6,093 nt of DNA. It comes from a bacterium (lineage in GTDB: Bacteria > Muiribacteriota > Ozemobacteria > Ozemobacterales > Ozemobacteraceae). Shown piece by piece: positions 1 through 6,093 of the stretch; position 1 is the first letter of the stretch, and every line of letters starts with the position of its first letter. The position numbers were made by a program, and so were the translations under genes. The stretch spans positions 1 through 6,093 of the forward strand of contig JACPTH010000312.1 in assembly GCA_016192885.1 (NCBI GenBank). Direction: 5' to 3'. The notes under the pieces are model-generated. The model was given only the letters and a program-made list of their open reading frames with translations. It was not told where the DNA came from and ran no database searches.

Positions 1-72
1 GTCTTCGACACAGCGATACCAACCGGAGGCTTTCGGATTGCGAGGACGATAAACTGCTTGAGCATCGTTCAT
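1..72 (-). CDS. IS91-family transposase, N-terminal fragment (runs off the left edge)
   Basis: The minus strand starts at an ATG (70-72) and reads 24 codons to the window edge. The peptide contains AVYRPRNPKASGWYRCVED. From memory, a Y-x-P-R-x-P-x-x-S-x-x-Y-x-x-V-E-D segment is the conserved opening of many IS91-type (Y2, HUH) transposases, just ahead of their zinc-binding domain. In the full protein this would be a single-strand-cutting, rolling-circle transposase. The zinc fingers, HUH motif and catalytic tyrosines would all lie outside the window, so intactness cannot be judged. The ribosome site is weak (only GGAA close to the ATG). The frame stays open far upstream (to 948), so the start at 72 rests on where the family resemblance begins. 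The call depends on a short peptide and on recall, not on a search. Confidence 0.6.
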   Translation of the reverse strand, partial: MNDAQAVYRPRNPKASGWYRCVED

Positions 73-307
73 AATTCCAATAAAGATAGGCGAACAAAAG
101 GCGAATAACAAGCGAAATTTCCACAGCGATGGCAATGAACTCAGGATAGACAATTGGAGACCGCCTTTCAATGGATTCAGATAGCGAGCGACAAATTGGA
201 TGTAAATCGGTAGAAACGCCAACAAGTCGTTGAACCCGGCAAGCAGGTTACCTCCATGTTGTCCTCTACGCGCAAAGTCGGATGGCAAGATCGTTCTTTG
301 GTTGAGG

Positions 308-547
308 GGGATAGTGCCTTCGGCGGGTGGATAAGGGCAGCTCGAATGGATAACAAGGCAGCGGGCATTTTGGAAAATTTGTAGAATATGGATAACGACT
401 TCGGCAAACGGATGATGGTTTTTCGTAGCGGAGGATGACCAGCGGAGTTTGTCTAATAGTATGTTTTGGGATATTGCCTTCGGCGATGGAGGACGGTTAC
501 TCGCTGGGGATGAGAAGTAGCGAAATCGGACCATGAAAAGTTTAAAA
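308..547. repeat. Three degenerate ~80-bp tandem repeats with a CCTTCGGC core
   Basis: On the plus strand the 18-mer GGGATA[G/T]TGCCTTCGGCG occurs at 308-325 and 468-485, with one mismatch between the copies. A weaker copy (TGGATAACGACTTCGGCA) sits at 389-406, so the spacings are 81 and 79 bases. After each core the sequence again carries GGA..., TCG, GGAT/GGAGGATGA and AGCG at similar offsets, so the similarity extends beyond the core; a 46-base comparison of the outer copies gives roughly 27 identities. A still weaker GGAT...TCGGG...AATGGATGG segment at 573-615 could be a fourth unit. The units keep no common codon phase, which suggests non-coding repeats. I do not recognise the family. Confidence 0.45.
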
Positions 548-553
548 AACTTT
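537..553. repeat. Small A/T hairpin
   Basis: AAAGTTT (537-543) and AAACTTT (547-553) form a perfect 7-bp inverted repeat around AAA. It lies in an A/T-rich patch between the degenerate repeats and the Rpn remnant. No role can be assigned. Confidence 0.35.
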
Positions 554-627
554 CGTACACCAGATCGTAATTGGATGGTTGATCGGGTGGCAGGATGGGC
601 TGCAATGGATGGGGGGTTCCTCAGTGA

Positions 628-1011
628 AGTTATCCTTTTGAAAAGTGGCTTTACGCTCTGAAATTTGGTGAACTTTATGCAGCACAAGAGTGTTCTTTGC
701 CGGAAGAATTGGCAAGCGAGGAGGGAATTGCAATGGCGATTCAGGAATTGAAAAAAATCAACGCCGATCAGGAGCTTCGGCAGATATTGGAAGCCCGTTC
801 GAAGGAAGCGCACACACGCGCCACCATCATTGCCGATGCCGAGCAAAGAGGCAGGGAAAAGGGTCTTTCCCAGGGTCTTTCCCAAGGTCTTTCCCAGGGG
901 AAAATGGAAGAGAAGAAGGAAATTGCGAGAAGTCTTAAAAAAATGGGATTATCCCTTGAGAAAATTATTAAGGCGACCGGATTATCAGAAGCCGAAATTG
1001 CGAAGTTGTAA
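628..1011 (+). pseudogene. 5'-truncated Rpn / PD-(D/E)XK transposase-family protein, C-terminal tail only
   Basis: After an in-frame TGA at 625-627 the frame is open for 127 codons to TAA at 1009-1011. It reads PFEKWLYALKFGELYA near the beginning, then LPEELASEEGIAMAI, a helical charged stretch (about residues 40-65), the repeat GREKGLSQGLSQGLSQG, and a last segment LSLEKIIKATGLSEAEI. This order is typical of the C-terminal third of Rpn-type 'recombination-promoting nuclease / putative transposase' proteins: a W-L-Y segment, then G-R-E-x-G repeats, then a short helix-turn-helix-like end. The PD-(D/E)XK nuclease domain, normally some 200 residues upstream, is missing. Nothing before 628 in any plus frame restores it, so the copy looks cut off near 628-637. 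TTG at 697 or ATG at 733 could start a short protein, but no convincing ribosome site is visible. It converges on the protease gene. The family call is firm; the loss of function is inferred. Confidence 0.8.
862..897 (+). repeat. Three 12-bp tandem repeats coding Gly-Leu-Ser-Gln
   Basis: The unit GGTCTTTCCCAG/A is repeated three times with one base difference and in frame, giving three GLSQ units inside the Rpn tail. This position in Rpn-family proteins commonly carries a variable number of Gly-rich tetrapeptide repeats. Near-identical DNA copies point to slippage-type expansion. Confidence 0.9.
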
Positions 1012-1067
1012 AAGCCATGGCGATCCACTATGAAGAATTATTAAACCTTCACCTGATAGAGATGAAC

Positions 1068-1095
1068 GCCTACAAGAATTAAAGACCTTGTAGGC
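1068..1095. repeat. Hairpin with perfect 9-bp arms downstream of the Rpn remnant
   Basis: GCCTACAAG (1068-1076) pairs with CTTGTAGGC (1087-1095) around a 10-base loop. It lies 56 bases after the stop of the Rpn remnant. A run of seven T starts at 1111, 15 bases beyond the stem, which is too far for a standard Rho-independent terminator. It could still be a decayed or divided terminator for plus-strand transcription, or one end of a small element. Confidence 0.6.
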
Positions 1096-1142
1096 TTCAG
1101 GAACGCAATATTTTTTTCAAAGACCCGCATTATTTTTGTAAT

Positions 1143-1159
1143 TTGAAAAACTTTTTCAA
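1143..1159. repeat. A/T palindrome with 8-bp arms
   Basis: TTGAAAAA, one central C, then TTTTTCAA form a perfect 17-base dyad. The single-base centre cannot be a hairpin loop without opening several pairs. It lies six bases from the REP-like palindrome at 1165-1187, and the two may form one compound element between convergent genes. Confidence 0.55.
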
Positions 1160-1164
1160 TCTGG

Positions 1165-1187
1165 ATTCCCCGATCAAGTCGGGGAAT
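1165..1187. repeat. REP-like dispersed palindrome
   Basis: ATTCCCCGA (1165-1173) and TCGGGGAAT (1179-1187) are perfect 9-bp arms around the loop TCAAG. The context CTGGATTCCCCGATCAAG...AATGACGG is a very common dispersed intergenic palindrome type in environmental bacterial genomes. Here it lies about 115 bases beyond the stop of the protease gene and 150 beyond the Rpn remnant. No T run follows on either strand, so termination is possible only as a secondary effect of the fold. Confidence 0.75.
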
Positions 1188-1301
1188 GACGGGGTTATGA
1201 TTCTATTCATTTTAAAATGTTCCACGATTAGGTTTGGTTCTACGATTGCTTTCCTCTTATCCTGATTTTTGGGGCGCAGCTCGCGACAGAGGAAAAAGAT
1301 T

Positions 1302-4300
1302 TCACCACTGGACTTGAACGGGGGTAGAGCGGTCGAGGGTTGTTCCATCTCCGAGTTGGCCATAATCATTTCTACCCCATGTCCAAACAGTGCCATCACT
1401 TTTCAATGCAATTGAATGTTCTTGTCCTGCGCCAACGGCAATTATTCCCGACAGATTAGAAACCGATACAGGTGAAGATCGGTTTATCGTTGTCCCATCT
1501 CCAAGTTGCCCAAAGGAATTATGCCCCCAGGCCTTTATGGTTCCATCATTTTTCAACGCTAGTACAAAAATTCCTCCCGCAGAAATGCTTGAAATGCCTG
1601 ATAAATTTACAGCCTGAACCGGGATAGAACTATCAACCATGGAACCATTCCCCAAATTTCCAAAAGCATTCCATCCCCACGACCAGACTGTTCCATCAGA
1701 TTTTAATCCGGATGAGAAATAATCTCCTCCCGAAACCATTGAACCACCGCTAAAATTTGAAACCAGAGTAGGAGATAATCTTTCCATAGTCGTACCGTCT
1801 CCAATTTGCCCAAAATCATTTCTACCCCAAGCTTTTATTGTACCATCATTTAATAGAGCAAGCGTATGGCGTGCCGCTGCAACAATGCCAACGGCGTTTC
1901 CATAAACTTGATAAGGAAGATTTCGATCAATCGTTGAAGAATCGCCAAGTCTACCATTTCCGTTATACCCCCATGTCCAAACGCTCCCATCATTTTTCAA
2001 AGCTACAGAATGGTTATAGCCTGCAGAGATGGCGATTACTCCAGTCAGGTTGGATACTGGACCAGGTGTAGTCCGATTAGTATTCGTTCCGTCACCTAAT
2101 GTGCCAAAATAGTTATTCCCCCAGGACAAGACCGTCCCATCAGCTTTTAAGGCTAAAACGTGCCAACCTCCGCAAGAAATTGTTGTAATATCTTCCGTTG
2201 TTGAAACTAAACCTGGAATATGCCGTTCGGTCAAAGTCCCATCACCTAACTGGCCAGAATCATTTCTGCCCCAACTCCAAATTGTTCCATCGTCTTTCTT
2301 GACTAAATTAAACCAATGGCCCTTTGCGATGGAAATTGGTTTCGGTGGATTTACTACAATGGAAATGGAAGATGAAATTTTTGAACCCCCCAAATTATCA
2401 AATGCTTTGGCTGAAAGTGAAAAATATCCAGTCGGTGAGGCAGTCCAAAAGCAACTGTATGGAGCGGAACCATCTTCGCCAATCTTTGTTGAGTCGATAA
2501 AGAATTCAACTTTATTTATTGTCCCATCTAAATCTGAGGCATTTGCGGTAATTGATACGCTCTCTTTATAAACAATTACCGCGTTATTAGCAGGCGCGGT
2601 AATGCTTACACTTGGAAGAGTATTAACCGTAACGTTAACGGAAGGCGAGGTTTTAACCGCGCCAAGGCTGTCATAGGCTTTCGCGGTCAGAACGTGATTT
2701 CCAGCGGAAGGGTTTGTCCAGGTATAGCTATACGGAGAAATTGTGCTTTGCCCGAGCATCGTATTGCCGTCGTAAAATTCAACTTTTGTCACGCTTCCGC
2801 CGGGAGCAGTTGCAGCCACGGTTATGGTAATGCCGTCGCCAAGAGTAATAACCGCGTTGTTCGACGGAGCAGTCAGGTTAACGGTCGAGGGTAAATTTAC
2901 GACGATTGAAATTGCGGTCGATGTCTTCGTTGCTCCATTCTTGTCATAGGCTTTCGCGGTCAGAACGTAATTACCCGCTTGTACGTTATCCCATGTATAA
3001 CGATATGGCGAACTTGTACTTTGACCGAGCAACGTGTTGCCCTGATAGAATTCGACCTTGGCGATTTCTCCATCGGGATCGCTTGCCGCAGCAATAATCG
3101 TAATACTGTTGTCGGTAGAAAATGCCGCATTATTCCCCGGGCTGGTTATGCTTACCGTCGGCGCGACATTTTGCGTGACAAAGTTATTATCACCCGACGC
3201 GCTTTCATTTCCAACAGCGTCTTTCGATCTGACTTTGAAATGATAGGTTTTATTCGAGCCAAGACCGGACAAGGAAACCGAATGCGACTTCGTCATGGCG
3301 GTGTCAAGCGCTGAAAGCGTTCCATAACTCGAATCGAAACCGTATTCCACCTGTGAGGAAGAAAATTCGTTGGTTGTCCAAGTAATGGTTACGCCGTTTT
3401 CAGTAATTCCGTTCGCCAAAACGGCTGATACTTCAGGGGCCAAATTGTCGATATCGAGTTGAACTCCGCTCGTATCGACGCCATTCACCGTTAAGACTAC
3501 CAGCCCCGAAGTGGCGTTTGCGGGAATTTTTATTTTCACCTGCGTATCCGACCATGAAACAATGTCTGAACCGGCCACGGCAACTCCATTTACCTTTACA
3601 ACGCTTGTTCCTTGCGTGGCGCCAAAGTTCAAACCCGAAATTGCCACCTCGGTTCCGGTTTTGCCGCTTGTCGGAGAGATAAAATTTATCGCAATCGGTT
3701 TCGATTTAACGTATACTTCGTAAATTTCGTCTTTCGATGCCCCTTTTGGGTCGGTCGCCTTGCAGGAAATATAATACCTGCCTCCGGTATCCGGCGCTTT
3801 CCAGCTTGCAACCGATTCAAGCGCATTATTGGAAACTACTTGCGGCTTGTTCGATGAAGTGCTTGACCAGGCAAACGTCACGCTCGAATCGTCGCCGTCC
3901 TGCGCTTTAGCTCGAAATTCGCCAGTAGCCCCGGCATCGAGCGTGGTTGGGCCGGTTATCGCAATGGTCGGAGCCTGGTTCTGTTGAACGGTTCCCACCT
4001 CTGCTAAAGCCTTTACCATGTTGATTCGACCCGTGCCTATTTCATAAAAAGGTTCGGTAAAAGCTTGGTCTGCCGTCTTTTTAATTATCTCTTCAACCCG
4101 ATTTGGCGTTAAATCAGGTTTGATTGAAAAGATGACGCCCGCAAGCCCGCTAACGAATGGCGCCGCCATGGATGTTCCACTGTTATACTCATAACTGCTT
4201 CCGTTTGAATTCCAGGTTGAATAAATGCCGTTTGATTTGGTACCGCCGGGGGCGCTTATGTCGATGATGGCGCCAAAGTTGCTGTAAGACGCCCTGGTAT

Positions 4301-5867
4301 CATTTTCATCGGTTGCGCTCACAGTGACGCACCTTGCCCAATTTCCGGGGGAAACCGTTCCACCGTCCATATTTCCATTTCCCGCCGCGGCAACCACCAT
4401 TTTCCCGTTGCGAAAAGCCTTTTCAATTGCCGCGGGAATGCTCTTGTTCATCCCTGAAATTACGCTTTTTCCCAGGCTCAAATTGATGACGCGCACATTG
4501 GGCAGACCGGCGGCGTAATCAATTGCAGCGGCAACATTTGTTTCCTTTCCCATATTATTGTTATCCAGGCACTTTACAACCACGAGCTTAAGATTCGGCG
4601 CCACTCCAACCGTTCCACGATTGTTATTACTTCTTGCGGCAATTATTCCGGCAACGTGCGTGCCATGGCCGTTACCATCATCTATTCGACGAGGGTCTCC
4701 ACTGTAGTCGCCTGTGAAATTGCGGCTATTTTCGAAATCTATCGCATCATGCAGGTCTTCATGGTCAGCCTTGATACCCGTGTCAAGAACGGCAACCTCA
4801 ACGTTTGTTTGCGGTAGCAGATCCCATATTTCAGCGGCTTTAACTTTTGAAAGCCCCCAATTTCGACTATAATCAGGGTCGTTAGGCAAACCAAAACCCT
4901 CGACGATGCCGTTTGAACCATACTCAATATCCAAAGTTTGTTCCTGAGCCTGCGCTTGCATGGTTTGTACGGTTGTCAGTATGGTATTGGTATCGTTTGA
5001 ATTTATTCGATATACGTAAGTATTGGTATCCGGAAAACTGGCGATAACCGATCCGCCAAGTTTATTTGCTTCAGCCGCAATATCTTGAATTGTCGGAGAT
5101 ATTCGGAAAGTTACGACTACTTCATCTTTCATTAGGCGCGAATTATCCCTTGGATCGACCGCTATCTTGCTTTCATCTATTGATTCTATTGGAGAAACTG
5201 CGGGTACGTAATTCAAAAACAGATTTAGAGCGTCATCATAGGTTTGAGTTGTCGTATCGATGTTGGTAATCGCGGTATTAATTCTGGCGGCAAGCCCGGT
5301 GACGACCTTACTAAGAAGGTCACTTCTACCAGTCAGACCGACCAGGGTTTCAATAACATTTGCGGCGAAATCAATCTTGCTTTTCGAGCCTTTGCCATCT
5401 AATAGTACCGTGTTTATGGTGTCAGGCTGAAGGTCAAGCATTCCGTGAAAATCTTGGAAGCCGCTTCTATGGCCACCCTCGATATGGATATCACCGATGA
5501 CGGTTTGAACGGGAATGGAGCTAAACGAGCATGAGGCAGCGCCGTTTACCACAGAAACGGTTTTTGAGAGCGTCGTGGTTGGGTTTGAGGTATTGCCGAC
5601 GTTAATAAGAATGAGCTTGAAGGTGACCTGAGGAGTCACCTCCCCAGCCGCCAAAATCGCCGCATCCGGCGCCTTTGTTTTATTCGGCGAATTGTGGGAG
5701 ACAAATTCAAAGCGAACTTCGGGTACAGGTACCTGAATTGGCATTTCAGCTTGCGTATTTTTTGACTGAACAGCCATCGGGTTTTGATTTCTCGTGAAAC
5801 ACCCTGCCAGAAACAAAACCTCCGAAAACAGAATCAGTATACTCAAGATTATGACGGTTTTTTTCAT
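1302..5867 (-). CDS. Multidomain lipoprotein: subtilisin-family (S8) protease with Ig-like domains and a C-terminal RCC1 propeller
   Basis: The product has 1,521 residues. Residues 1-22 are a lipoprotein signal peptide (KK, hydrophobic stretch, lipobox L20-A-G-C23). Phe at +2 fits outer-membrane sorting. Residues ~45-235 are an unrecognised module. Residues ~245-325 resemble a subtilase propeptide (DEVVVTF..., NWGL linker at 336). The S8 catalytic domain spans ~355-620: Asp362 in LDTG, His401 in HGTHVAG, Asn497 (oxyanion hole) in AAAGN and Ser566 in SGTSMAAP. The triad is complete, so active extracellular proteolysis is expected. After it come a PKD/Ig-like domain (~632-722), an IPT/TIG-like domain (~724-806), an Fn3-like domain (~808-899), three related Ig-like domains (~902-1173, KVEFY...G...PY.YTW type) and seven RCC1 blades (~1177-1521). 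The start is fixed by GGAGGT five bases before the ATG. The substrate is unknown; the propeller and Ig domains are probably for binding or display. Confidence 0.95.
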   Translation of the reverse strand: MKKTVIILSILILFSEVLFLAGCFTRNQNPMAVQSKNTQAEMPIQVPVPEVRFEFVSHNSPNKTKAPDAAILAAGEVTPQVTFKLILINVGNTSNPTTTLSKTVSVVNGAASCSFSSIPVQTVIGDIHIEGGHRSGFQDFHGMLDLQPDTINTVLLDGKGSKSKIDFAANVIETLVGLTGRSDLLSKVVTGLAARINTAITNIDTTTQTYDDALNLFLNYVPAVSPIESIDESKIAVDPRDNSRLMKDEVVVTFRISPTIQDIAAEANKLGGSVIASFPDTNTYVYRINSNDTNTILTTVQTMQAQAQEQTLDIEYGSNGIVEGFGLPNDPDYSRNWGLSKVKAAEIWDLLPQTNVEVAVLDTGIKADHEDLHDAIDFENSRNFTGDYSGDPRRIDDGNGHGTHVAGIIAARSNNNRGTVGVAPNLKLVVVKCLDNNNMGKETNVAAAIDYAAGLPNVRVINLSLGKSVISGMNKSIPAAIEKAFRNGKMVVAAAGNGNMDGGTVSPGNWARCVTVSATDENDTRASYSNFGAIIDISAPGGTKSNGIYSTWNSNGSSYEYNSGTSMAAPFVSGLAGVIFSIKPDLTPNRVEEIIKKTADQAFTEPFYEIGTGRINMVKALAEVGTVQQNQAPTIAITGPTTLDAGATGEFRAKAQDGDDSSVTFAWSSTSSNKPQVVSNNALESVASWKAPDTGGRYYISCKATDPKGASKDEIYEVYVKSKPIAINFISPTSGKTGTEVAISGLNFGATQGTSVVKVNGVAVAGSDIVSWSDTQVKIKIPANATSGLVVLTVNGVDTSGVQLDIDNLAPEVSAVLANGITENGVTITWTTNEFSSSQVEYGFDSSYGTLSALDTAMTKSHSVSLSGLGSNKTYHFKVRSKDAVGNESASGDNNFVTQNVAPTVSITSPGNNAAFSTDNSITIIAAASDPDGEIAKVEFYQGNTLLGQSTSSPYRYTWDNVQAGNYVLTAKAYDKNGATKTSTAISIVVNLPSTVNLTAPSNNAVITLGDGITITVAATAPGGSVTKVEFYDGNTMLGQSTISPYSYTWTNPSAGNHVLTAKAYDSLGAVKTSPSVNVTVNTLPSVSITAPANNAVIVYKESVSITANASDLDGTINKVEFFIDSTKIGEDGSAPYSCFWTASPTGYFSLSAKAFDNLGGSKISSSISIVVNPPKPISIAKGHWFNLVKKDDGTIWSWGRNDSGQLGDGTLTERHIPGLVSTTEDITTISCGGWHVLALKADGTVLSWGNNYFGTLGDGTNTNRTTPGPVSNLTGVIAISAGYNHSVALKNDGSVWTWGYNGNGRLGDSSTIDRNLPYQVYGNAVGIVAAARHTLALLNDGTIKAWGRNDFGQIGDGTTMERLSPTLVSNFSGGSMVSGGDYFSSGLKSDGTVWSWGWNAFGNLGNGSMVDSSIPVQAVNLSGISSISAGGIFVLALKNDGTIKAWGHNSFGQLGDGTTINRSSPVSVSNLSGIIAVGAGQEHSIALKSDGTVWTWGRNDYGQLGDGTTLDRSTPVQVQW
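1305..2339 (-). repeat. Seven RCC1-type propeller repeats, coding
   Basis: The signature D-G-T/S-x-x-x-W-G-x-N-x-x-G-x-L/I-G-x-G/S starts near residues 1193, 1243, 1293, 1341, 1391, 1441 and 1491. The period is about 50 residues (150 bases) except for 48 at the fourth blade, which has lost two residues in its ...VAAARHTLAL strand. Seven units make a closed RCC1 propeller, and the protein ends at the last one (STPVQVQW). The repeats differ at the DNA level, so the array is not a fresh expansion. Confidence 0.93.
2349..3164 (-). repeat. Three tandem Ig-like domains, coding, with a near-identical DNA block in two of them
   Basis: Residues ~902-991, 993-1082 and 1084-1173 share the pattern VSIT.P.NNA.......ITA.A.D.DG.I.KVEF......G....PY.Y.W......Y.L.AKA.D..G, matching the bacterial Ig domains that often occur in tandem on surface proteins. 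The first two are closest: a 27-base block at 2942-2968 recurs exactly at 2669-2695, 273 bases (91 codons) away. The third is clearly more divergent. This suggests that the first two arose by a later duplication or exchange sequence. Confidence 0.88.
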
Positions 5868-5872
5868 ACGGC

Positions 5873-5878
5873 ACCTCC
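5873..5878 (-). promoter_or_regulatory. Shine-Dalgarno site of the protease lipoprotein gene
   Basis: GGAGGT on the minus strand lies five bases before the ATG at 5865-5867. It is a near-perfect anti-16S match at usable spacing and decides the start. The signal peptide begins at this Met. Confidence 0.85.
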
Positions 5879-5939
5879 AAGTTTAATAAACGCTATAAAT
5901 CGCTTATCTACAGGCTTTCGATAACACATCAAATTGAAT
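5879..5939 (-). other. Short intergenic segment between the upstream gene and the protease gene
   Basis: This segment is A/T-rich. A weak promoter-like pair, TTGATG and TAGATA with a 16-base gap, can be read on the minus strand, but TAGATA matches only half of the -10 consensus. No hairpin with a T run separates the genes. Co-transcription with the upstream gene is the simpler reading. Confidence 0.35.
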
Positions 5940-6092
5940 TTACTTAGTTCGAAAATAGAGCTTTTCGGAGAATTCTCCAAGGGTGGAATCTTTGTAGGCA
6001 ACAACATTCCACCGGTATTTTTTGGCGCTTTTGAGGACACCGTTTGGTACAAGGTATGAATTTTGACGAACGTAATAATTTTCATGAATGAG
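5940..6092 (-). CDS. C-terminal end of an upstream gene with an Fn3-like domain (partial, runs off the right edge)
   Basis: The minus frame is open from the right edge to TAA at 5940-5942, giving 50 residues. The sequence SYLVPNGVLKSAKKYRWNVV, followed by AYKDSTLGEFSEKLYFRTK, has the shape of the last strands of a fibronectin type III-like domain: '..Y.vP.g.L..g..Y.W.V.A.....G.fS....F.t.'. Such domains are usual at the ends of secreted or surface-attached bacterial proteins. The rest of the protein lies outside the window, so its function is unknown. It runs in the same direction as the protease lipoprotein and ends 72 bases before it, which suggests an operon of surface proteins. That this frame is real rests on the domain-like pattern; overlapping frames on both strands look unconvincing. 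Confidence 0.72.
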   Translation of the reverse strand, partial: LIHENYYVRQNSYLVPNGVLKSAKKYRWNVVAYKDSTLGEFSEKLYFRTK

Positions 6093-6093
6093 A

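Larger units (their letters stand above)
73..627. other. Gene-poor stretch between the transposase start and the Rpn remnant
   Basis: I recognise no gene here. The minus frame in register with the transposase has no stop across the whole stretch. Its only ATG besides the one at 72 is at 532-534. The translation is poor in acidic residues and rich in Ser, Pro, Leu and Ile, matches nothing I know, and contains the degenerate repeats in different codon phases, which argues against selection on protein. The plus frames are broken by stops. The stretch holds three ~80-bp degenerate repeats (308-547) and a small AT hairpin (537-553). It is best read as the 5' flank of the IS91-like element plus decayed DNA. 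Confidence 0.5.

Noticed and set aside
308..547. Possible CRISPR array, given regular ~80-bp spacing
   Set aside because: The conserved core is only about 18 bases, the copies are degenerate, similarity continues into the 'spacers', and no cas gene is near.
768..1028. A minus-strand frame across the Rpn tail with Pro-Trp-Glu-Arg repeats
   Set aside because: The repeat is simply the antisense reading of the 12-bp GLSQ units; the plus frame matches a known family.
1208..1247. A 12-base palindrome (CATTTTAAAATG) and an 11-base imperfect direct repeat near 1219-1247
   Set aside because: They are short and A/T-rich, and such signals are expected by chance in this gap.
1130..1399. A minus-strand 89-codon frame at the 3' end of the protease gene
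   Set aside because: It overlaps the RCC1 coding region in another frame, then runs through the palindromes; the ending is the usual false translation of the REP-like repeat.
2299..3857. Several plus-strand frames of 60-110 codons opposite the protease gene
   Set aside because: All are antisense to a continuous, domain-rich coding frame and none has a recognisable product or ribosome site.
5982..6013. An 8-bp inverted repeat (GGTGGAAT...ATTCCACC) upstream of the protease gene, a possible operator or terminator
   Set aside because: It lies inside the coding sequence of the upstream gene, has a 16-base loop and no T run.
5934..6059. A plus-strand 41-codon frame that looks protein-like
   Set aside because: It starts at TTG without a ribosome site and is antisense to the Fn3-like coding end in the same codon register, which explains its appearance.
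5864..6085. A 73-codon minus frame overlapping the protease start by four bases (ATGA), suggesting translational coupling
   Set aside because: The other minus frame over the same bases (5940-6092) gives a convincing Fn3-like C-terminus, and this one has no ribosome site and a composition typical of a shadow frame.

Overview
The window carries one large complete gene. A minus-strand reading frame of 1,521 codons (1302-5867) encodes a secreted lipoprotein. Its parts, in order, are a lipoprotein signal peptide, an unrecognised N-terminal module, a propeptide-like segment, a subtilisin-family (S8) serine protease domain, six Ig-like/IPT/Fn3-type beta-sandwich domains, and a C-terminal seven-bladed RCC1-type propeller. 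A strong Shine-Dalgarno site precedes its ATG. The 3' end of another minus-strand gene, with an Fn3-like C-terminus, lies 72 bases upstream. The two probably share a transcript and encode cell-surface or secreted products.

The left fifth of the window (1-1011) looks like accessory, decaying DNA. The minus strand at the left edge holds the first 24 codons of what looks like an IS91-family transposase. Next comes about 550 bases without a recognisable gene, holding a set of degenerate ~80-bp repeats built on a CCTTCGGC core. After that lies a plus-strand 5'-truncated remnant (628-1011) of an Rpn/PD-(D/E)XK transposase-family protein, recognisable by its W-L-Y tail and a GLSQ repeat. The space between this remnant and the convergent protease gene (1012-1301) contains three clear dyads, one of them a REP-like palindrome of the 'TTCCCCGA...TCGGGGAA' type.

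The organism is most likely a diderm bacterium of moderate GC content: it has a lipobox, no Asp at +2, and large multidomain surface proteins. Large multidomain secreted proteins next to IS and Rpn debris and dispersed palindromes are common in large-genome environmental lineages. The sequence shown does not allow a phylum to be named. No rRNA, tRNA or CRISPR array was seen. No known defence or biosynthetic system is evident. The most interesting object is the protease-propeller lipoprotein itself.
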